Source of the DNA: a virus
DNA: 40,368 bases
IMG/VR virus record: IMGVR_UViG_3300036861_000380
Location: 1 to 40,368 of that record
Reading direction: 5' to 3' (one strand)
The notes beneath the pieces were generated by a model, which was not told where the DNA came from, made no database searches, and saw nothing but the letters and a program-made list of their open reading frames with translations. Below are positions 28,598-37,450 of the stretch, in pieces. Each line of letters opens with the position of its first letter. Position 1 is the stretch's first letter. A program made the position numbers and the translations under genes.

Positions 28598-29083
28598 CTA
28601 ACCGAGATATTCCACGCGCAGATGCACCGCGTACTGCATTGGTGTTCCGCCAACTGAGGCGTAATTGGAGGTCTGATACTGAATGTTCGTACCACTCTTC
28701 GCGCTGATCACGATATCGGCGTTGCCGAAAGCCCCCAGCGCATTGGCCGTATTCGTCGGGGTGACAGTAACGGCAGATAAAGCAACGTTGGTATCGTTGT
28801 CAGTCCACAGAACCCCGACATTCGGCAATGTGGATGAGGTTGTCGCGGCCTGCGTCTCCACGGCATATATGGCCACCCGATACAGGCCGCCAGTCGGTAC
28901 GGCATAGATCGTGGTAGGTGCGATATTGGCGGCTTGTGTTGCAACGTTGAACGAGGCGTAAACCATCTCGCTTGCCGGGATCTTGCCATTTGCGTCGAGT
29001 CCCGCAACGCCATTGGGCTGATCTTTTTGGGATGTCGGGATGCCGCCCAAACTGCTCAATGATGTTCCAATGGATTTGAGCAT
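28598..29083 (-). CDS. Fibre-like structural protein
   Basis: This encodes 161 residues. The segment TSQKDQPNGVAGLDANGKIP is a short motif common in phage tail fibres and decoration proteins (GVA-x-LD-x2-GK-x-P). The rest is beta-rich (Thr/Val/Asn/Ala). It lies between the gp4-like adaptor and small structural genes, so a virion decoration or fibre role is likely. Its TAA/ATG link to the upstream gene is within one base. Confidence 0.7.
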   Translation of the reverse strand: MLKSIGTSLSSLGGIPTSQKDQPNGVAGLDANGKIPASEMVYASFNVATQAANIAPTTIYAVPTGGLYRVAIYAVETQAATTSSTLPNVGVLWTDNDTNVALSAVTVTPTNTANALGAFGNADIVISAKSGTNIQYQTSNYASVGGTPMQYAVHLRVEYLG

Positions 29084-29469
29084 TACATGCCCTCACCGCG
29101 CGTGAAAATCACCGATGTAGAGCCCGCTGGAGCGCCATCACTGATAACCGAGGCGGCATTCACTTCTTTATCGACACTCACAACGACAACCGCACCGGGC
29201 GCGACGGGATAGCCGCTTGCAAGCGTTGCGGGCGTCACTGTCTGCCCTCCCCCCAATACACCGAAGTTCACATGCACCCAAACCGAGGTTTTATTGGCGA
29301 TCTGGATCTGTACGTAATTGTTGTTATCGGTGCCAGGAAAGACTGTGCTGGCCGTGGCCGCGACACCCGCAACAACTGTTACGCTCGGCGCGAGAATCCC
29401 CGCCGTCGTTACACCTGCCGTCTCCGTAGACTTCAGGTACATCGGATAGAAAGCGCGCGTATCGTTCAT
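29083..29469 (-). CDS. Small structural protein, 128 residues
   Basis: The protein is beta-rich, Val/Thr/Ala-rich and free of cysteine. It ends with SVIFTRGEGM and has no catalytic motif. It lies in a run of three similar small genes downstream of the coat gene, which suggests a decoration or head-tail protein. Its stop and the next start are coupled. Confidence 0.6.
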   Translation of the reverse strand: MNDTRAFYPMYLKSTETAGVTTAGILAPSVTVVAGVAATASTVFPGTDNNNYVQIQIANKTSVWVHVNFGVLGGGQTVTPATLASGYPVAPGAVVVVSVDKEVNAASVISDGAPAGSTSVIFTRGEGM

Positions 29470-29473
29470 GGCA

Positions 29474-29803
29474 TCACGTGATGGCAGTCGGGAACGGCAG
29501 ATTGCTCGGGCGATCTACCGTAATCACATACACTTCACCCGCAGTCGGTATAATCGAAGATCCCGTGTTGTTCGAAAAAGTAATGCCAATCTGATTGGCG
29601 GCTGAAACACGAGTGTTGACGATTCCAAGGCCAGCCTGGGTTGTCGGTTTATTCACGGCGATCACATCGCCGACCTGAATCCCGGGAACCGTGAAAAGCT
29701 GTTCGGCTGTCGTGTTCAGAACGATGAGCGCAGGCGTAAAAGGCACGCCCAGAACGAATGAAAACGCGATGTTGCCACGTGCGATATCTGAAGGACCGGG
29801 CAT
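29474..29803 (-). CDS. Small structural protein, 109 residues
   Basis: ATG 29803 has AGGAG 8 bases upstream; the longer frame from 29848 is not supported by a ribosome site. The sequence is beta-rich with a motif ITFSNNTGSSIIPTAG late in the chain and a Pro-Gly-Pro start (MPGPSDIARGN). It is probably a virion decoration protein, close in style to its neighbours. Confidence 0.65.
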   Translation of the reverse strand: MPGPSDIARGNIAFSFVLGVPFTPALIVLNTTAEQLFTVPGIQVGDVIAVNKPTTQAGLGIVNTRVSAANQIGITFSNNTGSSIIPTAGEVYVITVDRPSNLPFPTAIT

Positions 29804-29855
29804 GTTGATGCTCCTGAAAGAAGGCCCGCAGCTCACAACTGCGGGCAATGGACTG

Positions 29856-30323
29856 TTAGGTCACATCGTAGCCATAGAGAAACACATCGACCGTCGCATT
29901 CGCGAGCGCCGTACCGACGTTGATATACAACGTCTGAGCGGTATTCGCGAGATTCGCAATGGTCGTTGCCAGTGCAATGGCGGAATTGGCCGCACTGTTA
30001 TTGGTGAGGGCAGCATTGGCCTTGATGACTGGAGCGGCTCCCGCAGCGCCGGAATTCACGGCAATCGCAGCCGTGGCAATACTTCCTGCGACGCCGGATA
30101 CCTGACCATTGGCGGTTACAATCAGAGCCGGAACCCAACTCGATGAGTTGATGATACTCATCGTAGCCGCGTCCCCTGTGGCATTGAGACTGACGCCTCG
30201 AGCTACCCCGAGCAGCCGATATGCATTGGTCCCCTGTGGGGTGGAGTTGGTGGACGTGTTGACCGGCGTGACAACAGCAACGGACTGCACCGTCACGAGG
30301 GAAGCAGGACCTGGATTTGCCAT
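29856..30323 (-). CDS. Small structural protein, 155 residues, ANPGPA start
   Basis: A ribosome site AGGAG precedes ATG 30323. The protein starts ANPGPA, like the SGNH hydrolase, and is very rich in Ala, Thr, Val and Asn. It is the gene directly downstream of the coat gene, so it is probably made in quantity. This position and composition fit a decoration or head-fibre protein. Confidence 0.65.
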   Translation of the reverse strand: MANPGPASLVTVQSVAVVTPVNTSTNSTPQGTNAYRLLGVARGVSLNATGDAATMSIINSSSWVPALIVTANGQVSGVAGSIATAAIAVNSGAAGAAPVIKANAALTNNSAANSAIALATTIANLANTAQTLYINVGTALANATVDVFLYGYDVT

Positions 30324-30335
30324 GATTGTTCTCCT

Positions 30336-31694
30336 TTAGCCTGCGACCCGGACGCCCATCTGACGATACAAACCCGCGTACCCGTACAAGATGTCGCACC
30401 GTGTCGGCATAGCATCGTTGTTGATCGTGTATTGGGTCACCATGCGCATGCTCATGCCGATGTCGGCATCGTTCGCTCGAGCTGCGCGTTCCACGCCGAT
30501 CGGCAGCGGCAAGTCCGCAAAGCCCAGTGCAAAGGCCGTCTTGTGATAGACCATGCCCTGTGGGCTCACCTTCGCGGCATTGGCGGTTCCGCCATTGACC
30601 GTGAGGGCTGCGGTCGCCGTGAAAGCGGCCGTCGTGGTGGCGTTCTGGAACTGACCACCGGTGATGGCGCATTCGCCGATCAGGATCGATAGCGCACCCG
30701 CACCTCCACCGGAGGTGTACACACCGGTTGCGGCATTGAATGTCCCACTGGTCAGCGTGCCGGCGGCGAAGCTCGGTCCTGGCGTCGCAGCACCCACCGG
30801 ATTCGGCACGTACCCGAACGGCGGCAGCACCACGAACTGCTTCAGTGCATTGCCGTACTGCGTGCGGCTCTGCGGATTCGCGGGGAAGAGACCCGCGATT
30901 TGGATGATATCGCCGACCTTGATGACGCCCGTGCTGGCCGTCCAGCCGTTGGTCTGGATGAAGCCACTCTGTGCCCAGCCCGTAGTCAGGAAAGCGCCGC
31001 CCGTATTCGCGGTGAGCAGCGGTGTGCCGCCCTGAGCACCGGTGGTGAAGGCCACCACGTTCTGATCGCGATACCAGTCAAGTCCCGCGAACTGGCGAGC
31101 GATGAAGCCTCGGCGCACGTAATCGCCGATCTGCGCCTGAGGATTGAACAGGCCCTTGATGCCATCCACGGCCGCGGCCGCCGAGATGGGATCCAGCACG
31201 TTCCTGCGTTGGTCATCCGTGGGGCAGGCTTCCATGTCCAGCAGCGCGTTGGCCGTCGCGAAGGTCAGAAAGGACGACGGAGAGGTTCCAGGCGTACCGA
31301 CCGACAGCGCTGTATTCTGGTAGGCGAAATACAGACCGTCCGAATCCACGCGATTCGCCGCCGTCTGCATCATCGGGTTCAGCACCCGAATTGCAAAGAG
31401 GTCCATCGACAGCAGCAGATCCACGGTCGTGAACTGCACATCGACATGGAACTGGTTGTTGAGCGAGAGCGGGATATAGGTCTCGTTCGTGTCCTCGATG
31501 TTCAGCGGAGCCCCGAAGGAGCCCAGATATCGTGGCGGCCTTCGAATGTTGACCGTCGCTCCGATCTTCGCTTCCTTGATGGCGAATTCATCGGAGTATT
31601 GCTTGTCTACGCCATTGGCGAACACCAGCATGTTGTCGAGTACGAGCAGACCCTTGTTGACGATATAACTCGTCGCGAGTAGGTTATTGGGCAC
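30336..31694 (-). CDS. Major capsid protein, P22 coat family
   Basis: This encodes 452 residues (P22 gp5 has 430). It fits the P22-type coat family: an N-terminal helical part (IVNKGLLVLDNMLVFANGVD), NIRRPPRYLG near 49-58 and PLSLNNQFHVDVQFTTVDLL. An inserted domain rich in Thr/Gly/Ala lies at about 225-390, and the closing segment is MSMRMVTQYTINNDAMPTRC. It forms the HK97-fold icosahedral shell, with scaffold assisting. Its upstream neighbour is the scaffold gene. Confidence 0.88.
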   Translation of the reverse strand: MPNNLLATSYIVNKGLLVLDNMLVFANGVDKQYSDEFAIKEAKIGATVNIRRPPRYLGSFGAPLNIEDTNETYIPLSLNNQFHVDVQFTTVDLLLSMDLFAIRVLNPMMQTAANRVDSDGLYFAYQNTALSVGTPGTSPSSFLTFATANALLDMEACPTDDQRRNVLDPISAAAAVDGIKGLFNPQAQIGDYVRRGFIARQFAGLDWYRDQNVVAFTTGAQGGTPLLTANTGGAFLTTGWAQSGFIQTNGWTASTGVIKVGDIIQIAGLFPANPQSRTQYGNALKQFVVLPPFGYVPNPVGAATPGPSFAAGTLTSGTFNAATGVYTSGGGAGALSILIGECAITGGQFQNATTTAAFTATAALTVNGGTANAAKVSPQGMVYHKTAFALGFADLPLPIGVERAARANDADIGMSMRMVTQYTINNDAMPTRCDILYGYAGLYRQMGVRVAG

Positions 31695-31728
31695 TTAAAG
31701 TAACTCCAGAAAGAGGGATGCATACCCC

Positions 31729-32691
31729 TCACCGTTTGCGCTTAGCGGCTTCTCGGGCACGCTCGTATTCGCGCAACTCCTGGAAGGTCATCGTCGCCGG
31801 GTCCTTGTGAACCGGCGTTGACTTGCCTTCGATGGGAGTGATCGGTGCGGGGGCTTGCGAAACGCTGCTCAACTTGGCCGTTTCCACTTTGGGCTCGGCT
31901 TTGGTTTCCAGCTTCGTTTCGAGTTTGCCGAGTTCGGCAATCGCCTTGATCGGCGACAGGGAATTCAAACGGTCCAATACATCCGGATTCTTGGCGAGGT
32001 GATATTGCAGCTTCGGCCCGATGTCCGACTCGATCAGGTAATTCAGGATGTGGTGACGCGCGACGGCATCGCTGCCATCGATCACCGCTTGATAGTCCGG
32101 AATTTCCTTGATAGCAGCGGCTAAGCGTGTTTGGAACGCTTTTGCCGCAGCTTCCGCGTCGGCTTGCGCCTTCGCCTGTGCCTGCTGCTCTTCCTTCTCC
32201 TTGAACTTCTTCTCGACCTTCCAATCCGTCAATGCATCCGTGTATTCAGCGACCGTTGTGAAGTCTTCCGGTTTGGGCTGAGCCTTCTCAGCGACCGGGG
32301 CGGGCCGTGACTTCTCTTTCAACTCGTTGAGTTCGCGCTCAAGAGCCTCTGCCCGCTTCTCTGCCTCCAACCGTTCGAGATATTGTTTCGTCCCGAACTC
32401 TTCGGCCTCTTTCATCTGCCTGTGCTTAGCACCAATCTTCTTACTGATCTGCTCGGTGAACCGAGCCCGCTCTTCTGGAGTTAAACCTTCATCATCCTCG
32501 GCTGTTACAGCCGCTTTTTCGTCAACCTTGTCAGCCTTGGCCTCAGTGAACGTGCCATCTGCTGCACGAGTGGGCTCCTTCACCGGTTCCTCCACCTTGG
32601 CGTCCGCTTTGGGCGCCTCAGGCGGCTTGAACTCGGGCACCTTGCCGGTCTCGATCAGCTGCTGGTAGTTCTCTGAGGTCACAACTTGCAT
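31729..32691 (-). CDS. Scaffolding protein
   Basis: This encodes 320 residues, with extreme Lys/Glu/Ala content, no cysteine and almost no aromatics except near 145-210. Coiled-coil segments lie at about 90-130 and 165-195, and the C-terminus is a basic helix (REYERAREAAKRKR), as in P22 gp8, where the basic helix-loop-helix binds coat protein. It should drive procapsid assembly and then leave. Its place between portal and coat genes matches P22. Confidence 0.82.
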   Translation of the reverse strand: MQVVTSENYQQLIETGKVPEFKPPEAPKADAKVEEPVKEPTRAADGTFTEAKADKVDEKAAVTAEDDEGLTPEERARFTEQISKKIGAKHRQMKEAEEFGTKQYLERLEAEKRAEALERELNELKEKSRPAPVAEKAQPKPEDFTTVAEYTDALTDWKVEKKFKEKEEQQAQAKAQADAEAAAKAFQTRLAAAIKEIPDYQAVIDGSDAVARHHILNYLIESDIGPKLQYHLAKNPDVLDRLNSLSPIKAIAELGKLETKLETKAEPKVETAKLSSVSQAPAPITPIEGKSTPVHKDPATMTFQELREYERAREAAKRKR

Positions 32692-32698
32692 GGGTTTC

Positions 32699-34813
32699 TC
32701 ACTGCGTCCTGGACGCCGCTTTTTCGTTCTCTACCGCGTTATCGATCAACTCCCGGGCGGCCTTGCGGTCGTGGGCAGCCTCGGTATTCGTATTCAGCAG
32801 TTGCGTGGCGCCGTGGATGCCTGCGACAGCAAGGGAGGTATGCGCGCGCAGCTCGTCGCCGTGACGCTTGGTATCGTCGTCCATGTGCGCCTTCTCGCGC
32901 CCGGCATGAATCTTGGCTTCCTCGATCGTCGCCTTGTACTTGATCTCCAGCGCCTGCTGTTGAATGGTCTGCTGGGCTTGCTGTAGCTGCTGCTGCAAGC
33001 CTTGCACGATGGCTTGGGCCTGCTTCGGCAGCTGCTTGACGGCCTTGTCCAGGCCTTCAGGCGTCGAAACCGCCAGACGATCGGCCATGTCATCGGCGCC
33101 GTGGAAGTCCATGTTGCGCAGGATGATGTCGGGACCCGTACGGACCATGGGCTCACCCAGCGGTGTACCCAGTAATTGCACCATAGCCTCGGTGCCTTCT
33201 TCGCGCTTGGTCTGATAGCCGGGCCCGGTGTCCATCACCACATCGTATTGGCCCAACGTGAGGTTGTTTTTGACCGCGAGAATAGCCTGTGTCGTAGGAT
33301 CGACCACCGGCTCATTGATCTGCGTCATTTCCGGCAGACCGTCGTCGCCGATGATCCGCTGCATGCGGTTGGTGTCGTAGTAGTACGGGATCTGCTCGAG
33401 CAGAATCAGCCCCGTCCATAGGATTGCGAGCGTCTGGTTGTCGTAGTACTGGAAGTGTGTCAGGTCCTGCATGCCCTGCCGACGTGCAAGGTATTTGTTG
33501 CCACTCACTACGCGCGCGGCAATCTCAGGGTTCTCCTGCGGCATGCCGGCGACCGCCATCAGGTCATGTTCGGCACCCTGGGCCGCCTCGCTCATGCCCG
33601 CCTCAACCTGGGCCGGCACTTGGCGCTGCGGCGGCGGGATCAGGGCCATGCCATCGGGGCCGGCGATCGGCTTGTAGACGAGCGTGGAGAACGCTTTCTG
33701 GTTCGCGCTATGCCACTCGGGGTGGCCTTCGATCTGCCCCTCGGCCACCACCCAGGGAGCCTTCGGAGCCAGCGCATAGCGCTCGGTCTGAGCCGTGCGC
33801 CAGTAATTGAACATACGGGCAGGGTCCATCAGATTCTCGACCATGCCTTTGCGTTTGACCTGGCCGTTCAGGTCCAACACATTGCCCTGGCAGCGGATCA
33901 CCGGAATGAAGCGGCCGGGGATGGTTCGACGCTCGACAATCGTCTTACCATTCAGACGGAACCATTGCACGATCTTGCGCGTGGTGGGCCGGCTTACCGG
34001 TTTCCCATCGCGACCCACGGTAATGCCGATTCCGGCCTGCGCCATGGATTCTTCGGCCGGTAGCTCAGATTTGAGTGCCGTGCGGCCATCCGAGAGCTGA
34101 TAGAGCACGTCCGCCACTTCGTGAATGCGGTAGTACTCCGCGAGTCTCAGCTCTTCCTTGCTCTCCCAGTCGAGCGTGTCATCCCCTGCCCCATCGGACT
34201 GCCATTCGCAGTTGTCGGCCTTCGGGTATTTCCGCTTGTACTCGCGGCGCTTCATCTTCTCGGTGATGATGCACCACTGTTGGTCTTCACCGGCCGGCAT
34301 CACGGAGGTGGGGTCCATGTACACAGTGAAGGTGTTGCGAATCGGCTTGATCAGAAGCTCTTGATCAAAGCTCTTTGGATCGCAGAACTCACCGACGATG
34401 CGCCAGTAGCCCCAGCCGATGTTGATCGCACTCACACCTCCGGTGTCGTAGGCAATCGATGAGTTGGACAGCACCTCGATGTGCCGGATCAGGCCGTTGA
34501 CGACCTTGGCATCCTCGATCTGTGCGCCTCCACCGACGGGATGTACCTTGATCCGAGGGCGTTGCTGTTTGAGCGTGTTCTCAACCCGCGCACAGAACGT
34601 ATCGGTGTGATTGATCGTGAGTGCGGGTCGGTTGTCGATCTTGCGGGCGTTCGCAATGTCCGCATCCCACTGCGCACCATCGCGGAAGGAGAGTGCTTGC
34701 AATCCGCGGATGCGGTTGTCGCTCTCGGCTTGATCACAGATCTGTAGCCGCTCCTTGGCCTCACAGAAGATGTCTTCGTCGGTCTGCGCGTCCGTGTCGG
34801 CCGGGTCGATCAC
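32699..34813 (-). CDS. Portal protein, P22 gp1-like
   Basis: This encodes 704 residues (P22 gp1 has 725). Typical parts are the opening AKERLQICDQAESDNRIRGL, INHTDTFCARVENTLKQQRP at 70-89, NIGWGYWRIVGEF at about 131-143, and VYMDPTSVMPAG near 164. It ends in a long Gln-rich coiled coil (590-680), which in P22-type portals builds the barrel inside the head. A dodecamer should form the DNA entry and exit channel. It overlaps the small gene upstream (ATGA). Confidence 0.9.
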   Translation of the reverse strand: MIDPADTDAQTDEDIFCEAKERLQICDQAESDNRIRGLQALSFRDGAQWDADIANARKIDNRPALTINHTDTFCARVENTLKQQRPRIKVHPVGGGAQIEDAKVVNGLIRHIEVLSNSSIAYDTGGVSAINIGWGYWRIVGEFCDPKSFDQELLIKPIRNTFTVYMDPTSVMPAGEDQQWCIITEKMKRREYKRKYPKADNCEWQSDGAGDDTLDWESKEELRLAEYYRIHEVADVLYQLSDGRTALKSELPAEESMAQAGIGITVGRDGKPVSRPTTRKIVQWFRLNGKTIVERRTIPGRFIPVIRCQGNVLDLNGQVKRKGMVENLMDPARMFNYWRTAQTERYALAPKAPWVVAEGQIEGHPEWHSANQKAFSTLVYKPIAGPDGMALIPPPQRQVPAQVEAGMSEAAQGAEHDLMAVAGMPQENPEIAARVVSGNKYLARRQGMQDLTHFQYYDNQTLAILWTGLILLEQIPYYYDTNRMQRIIGDDGLPEMTQINEPVVDPTTQAILAVKNNLTLGQYDVVMDTGPGYQTKREEGTEAMVQLLGTPLGEPMVRTGPDIILRNMDFHGADDMADRLAVSTPEGLDKAVKQLPKQAQAIVQGLQQQLQQAQQTIQQQALEIKYKATIEEAKIHAGREKAHMDDDTKRHGDELRAHTSLAVAGIHGATQLLNTNTEAAHDRKAARELIDNAVENEKAASRTQ

Positions 34814-35010
34814 GCGAGTGCGCGGGCCCGGGCGGCGAGCGAGATCAGCGTCTGACGAACCTCACGGGCCACTTCATCGTGACGAGACGTGCTGTCCATG
34901 GCACCGGCCCGCAAAGCGGCGGCGAGCTCCAGTTCCTCAGCAGCTTGGGCACAGAAGAGCCGTCGGGCCTGGTCTTGATTGGTGCTTTCTTGGGGAAGCT
35001 TGAACGCCAT
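34810..35010 (-). CDS. Small helical protein between terminase and portal
   Basis: This encodes 66 residues, helical and Ala-rich (EELELAAALRAGA), ending four bases into the portal gene. It occupies the slot where some P22-like phages carry a small unknown protein between terL and portal. The 121 bases upstream (35011-35131) hold the inverted repeat ATTCTT-CGCGC-AAGAAT and no gene. Confidence 0.6.
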   Translation of the reverse strand: MAFKLPQESTNQDQARRLFCAQAAEELELAAALRAGAMDSTSRHDEVAREVRQTLISLAARARALA

Positions 35011-35082
35011 ACTGACCCGCCCACGCTACAAAGTGCGTCGAATGTACGCCTATTGCTGTGCGGGTGAAACGACTACGTCCAC

Positions 35083-35099
35083 ATTCTTCGCGCAAGAAT
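35083..35099. other. Inverted repeat in the terL-portal gap
   Basis: ATTCTT and AAGAAT (6 bp each) flank CGCGC. It is the only notable element in the 121-base gap between the terminase gene and the small gene before portal. There is no T-run, so termination is doubtful; mRNA processing or regulation is equally possible. Confidence 0.4.
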
Positions 35100-35131
35100 C
35101 TGCCATACCCATTCGGGGCCGACGGCAGAAT

Positions 35132-36586
35132 CTAGCCCATCCAGCCATGTCCGCGCATGGATTGCGTCGTTACAGTGGGCTTTGACGCTGGTTTGTTCTG
35201 CACGATGCCGTGGCGACGCATCATCATGGCGTAGCGGATCGCCGAAAGCAGGTCGTCGCCCTTCTTGACGATCAGCCCGTCCTTGCGGTGATACAGGTTG
35301 TGCTCCTGGAATACGTCCGTGAGGTGGCTGAACACCTTCAGGCGCCCCGTCTGCATGCGATCGAGCATCTCCGAGACACCGGCCTCTACGCCGTTGCTGC
35401 CGTCTTCGAAGGTCGCCCGCTGCTTCATCATGTTCAGGCCCTGTGCCTGGTACTGCTTGGCCAACTGCTCGCCTGATCCCTTATCGTGCTGTAAGCCATC
35501 ATGCGGCCACGCCCAGGGAAGCCATTGTGAGCCGTCTGGATGCGCTCCCCAGGGCTTGATAGAAGCTGCGAACATCGCGGGCGTCTGCTCACGTTGACGG
35601 TGGGCCGCGGTGACGTAGAGGCAGTCGATGTCGCGGTCCCAAGCGAGTTTGACGGCAGCACTGGGATGGTCCCAGCCGAAATCCAGGCCGCCGTTCTGTG
35701 TCCAATGCGGCGGGATGGGGAAAGCTTCGATCTTGATGTCGTCTTCGTCGATGGGAAACACGCGTCCACTCCCCAGTTGCGGTATGCCCTTGGTACGGGC
35801 TTTGCGTTCATGCGCCGGATAGCTGGCAATGATCGCGGCCCGCTGTTCGGGCGTGTAGTGCTCGGCATCCTCGATATCCATCATCGTCAGATGAGTCCCG
35901 ACGTGATGGTCGATGTAGAACCGCGCCACGACCTTGGACACACCCAGCAGCGGTGTGAGCGTCGTCATCACCGGACCCACAGTCGTATTGGTACGGGTCA
36001 GGCCCTCGAAATAGATGTCTTCCGGGGGCTCCTCATCGAACCACACGCCATCGATCGTATCGGCCTGCCACTTCGTACGCCCTTGGTCGTAGGTCGCCAG
36101 CTGGATGCTCGAGATGCCGCCAGCGATGTGATTCGCGTTGATGGTGGCGACCGCATCCGGTACGCCTGGACGGCGCGCCCAGCCCGCTAGATCGGCCTTG
36201 GGGATGGATCCGGTGCCCCACAGCGCCTCGTTCTCGGGTGGGCCCAGTAGTAGCCGCTGTACGCCCTTGCGCGTCAGTTCGGCGGACTCTGAGCCTGCCA
36301 GCCATCTCACCGCACGATTGAAGCGGATGCCGTCCCACCAATCCGGATAGCGGCCGGTGAGGTGCATGGCGACTTCGAATGCTGCACTGAGTGTCTTTCC
36401 AACCTGGTTGCCGGCCATGAGCATGCGCTCACGAAAGGCAGGCGAGGCCGCATGAAACTCCCGCTGCTTCGGGTAGGGGCGGTAGCTAGTTAATCGATTC
36501 TGGCTCGCCCGGCGTCCCTGCTCCTTCTCCAGCGCCGCCAGTAAGACGAGCTCGGAGCAAGGCGATTCCAGCGGTGAGCTCGGCAT
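35132..36586 (-). CDS. Terminase large subunit, P22 gp2-like
   Basis: This encodes 484 residues from ATG 36586. Walker A is AGNQVGKT (58-65), and Walker B is VWFDEEP (181-187). The coupling region is VMTTLTPLLG (206-215). The nuclease carries GGLDFGWDHP (299-308, Asp 302 and Asp 306) and a late Asp in DDLLSAIRYAMMM. It pumps DNA into the procapsid and cuts the concatemer, probably by headful cutting as in P22. The start overlaps the small-subunit gene by 101 bases and lacks a clear ribosome site, so a later start may be used. Confidence 0.9.
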   Translation of the reverse strand: MPSSPLESPCSELVLLAALEKEQGRRASQNRLTSYRPYPKQREFHAASPAFRERMLMAGNQVGKTLSAAFEVAMHLTGRYPDWWDGIRFNRAVRWLAGSESAELTRKGVQRLLLGPPENEALWGTGSIPKADLAGWARRPGVPDAVATINANHIAGGISSIQLATYDQGRTKWQADTIDGVWFDEEPPEDIYFEGLTRTNTTVGPVMTTLTPLLGVSKVVARFYIDHHVGTHLTMMDIEDAEHYTPEQRAAIIASYPAHERKARTKGIPQLGSGRVFPIDEDDIKIEAFPIPPHWTQNGGLDFGWDHPSAAVKLAWDRDIDCLYVTAAHRQREQTPAMFAASIKPWGAHPDGSQWLPWAWPHDGLQHDKGSGEQLAKQYQAQGLNMMKQRATFEDGSNGVEAGVSEMLDRMQTGRLKVFSHLTDVFQEHNLYHRKDGLIVKKGDDLLSAIRYAMMMRRHGIVQNKPASKPTVTTQSMRGHGWMG

Positions 36587-36851
36587 CGGTCAGATCGTCC
36601 AGCGGTTGGGATTGCTCCACCTGTTTGGGCATCAAGGCCGCGATGGCTTTCACATACCCCATCGGGTCTCGCAGACGTGCTCGGCGAATGGCTCGAATCC
36701 CATGTTTATCAAAGTCATCCGCGAGCGCGCTCAGGAACTTTCCTTGCAGGCGATTGCGCGAGGCTTTGGGCTTACCGCCAGGGTTCCCTGATACTGAGGG
36801 TTTAAATTGCGGGGCCGTAAGCGTGGCCGGGTTTCCATTCGGATTAGCCAT
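36486..36851 (-). CDS. DUF5681-like protein, likely terminase small subunit
   Basis: This encodes 121 residues from ATG 36851. The motif FKPSVSGNPGGKPKASRNRL (24-43), followed by a KHGIRAIRRARLRDPMGYVK segment and LMPKQVE, is the DUF5681 signature, common next to phage terL genes. The C-terminus is Gly/Ala-rich. By position it should bind the packaging site and load TerL. The family role is not experimentally certain to my knowledge. Confidence 0.75.
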   Translation of the reverse strand: MANPNGNPATLTAPQFKPSVSGNPGGKPKASRNRLQGKFLSALADDFDKHGIRAIRRARLRDPMGYVKAIAALMPKQVEQSQPLDDLTDAELTAGIALLRARLTGGAGEGAGTPGEPESIN

Positions 36852-36963
36852 GACGCAGCCAACTCCCAAACGCATAAAGGCCGAAGACGCCCATTGCCAA
36901 GATCAATCCAGCAGCGATGGCCCACCAAGGGAAGGTTTCATGGAGAAACTCAACCATTGTCAT
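36844..36963 (-). CDS. Single-span membrane peptide, 39 residues
   Basis: ATG (36961-36963) overlaps the stop of the GroES-like gene (ATGA), and the end overlaps the small terminase start. One transmembrane helix lies at about 14-32 (WAIAAGLILAMGVFGLYAF), with few charges. Double coupling supports a real gene. The role is unknown. Confidence 0.6.
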   Translation of the reverse strand: MTMVEFLHETFPWWAIAAGLILAMGVFGLYAFGSWLRHG

Positions 36964-37358
36964 TCGCAAACACCTGATTCTGAGGCTGCTTCATCGACAA
37001 CCCCGCAAATATCACTTTCCTGGCAGATCAGCAGCCGCTCGGTCCCATGCATGACCTCGGTGAAGTGGCCATAGCCCTCACCGTCGAACTGATTCAGGCC
37101 ACCCAGTTCCACCACGTCCCCGGGCTTCACCTGTAGCGGCACGAATTGTTTGCTATCCCATGTCTTGGAGTAGTCGCGATTGTAGCGTTTTGGGTACGAG
37201 CCTGGGCCCACGGCAATGACTTCGCCTCTGAGCGGGCGGCCGTGACGCACCACCTCGAGCACTTTGCTGGGCTCCCAGTCCAAGGGCTTCACCAGGATCT
37301 TGTCTCGCAAGGGACGGATCGTCTCTGATCGACTCACGATTTCGGGCAATCGCATCAT
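36960..37358 (-). CDS. GroES-like co-chaperonin protein
   Basis: This encodes 132 residues from ATG 37358 (a second ATG follows directly). The sequence reads like a divergent GroES: RPLRDKILVKPL (15-26), RPLRGEVIAVGPG (41-53), VPLQVKPGDVVELGG (74-88) and a late LLICQESDICGVVD. It is longer than host GroES (about 97 residues), with inserts around 54-73 and 88-101, as in phage co-chaperonins such as T4 gp31. It probably helps fold the coat protein with host GroEL. It lies upstream of the terminase and head genes. Confidence 0.75.
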   Translation of the reverse strand: MMRLPEIVSRSETIRPLRDKILVKPLDWEPSKVLEVVRHGRPLRGEVIAVGPGSYPKRYNRDYSKTWDSKQFVPLQVKPGDVVELGGLNQFDGEGYGHFTEVMHGTERLLICQESDICGVVDEAASESGVCE

Positions 37359-37450
37359 TTGCGCTTCTCGGGCGGCTTGGGCTTCTTGGCTTTCGGCAAA
37401 TGCCGATGCATGAAGTCGCTTAAGCGTTCGCCCTTGATGGGTGTGGGCAT
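37355..37450 (-). CDS. Small basic protein, 31 residues
   Basis: A 96-base frame links two genes: its ATG overlaps the upstream TAA (TAATG), and its TGA overlaps the GroES-like start (ATGA). It encodes a Lys/Pro-rich peptide (RHLPKAKKPKPPEKRK). It may exist only to maintain coupling, or act as a small basic accessory peptide. Confidence 0.5.
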   Translation of the reverse strand: MPTPIKGERLSDFMHRHLPKAKKPKPPEKRK

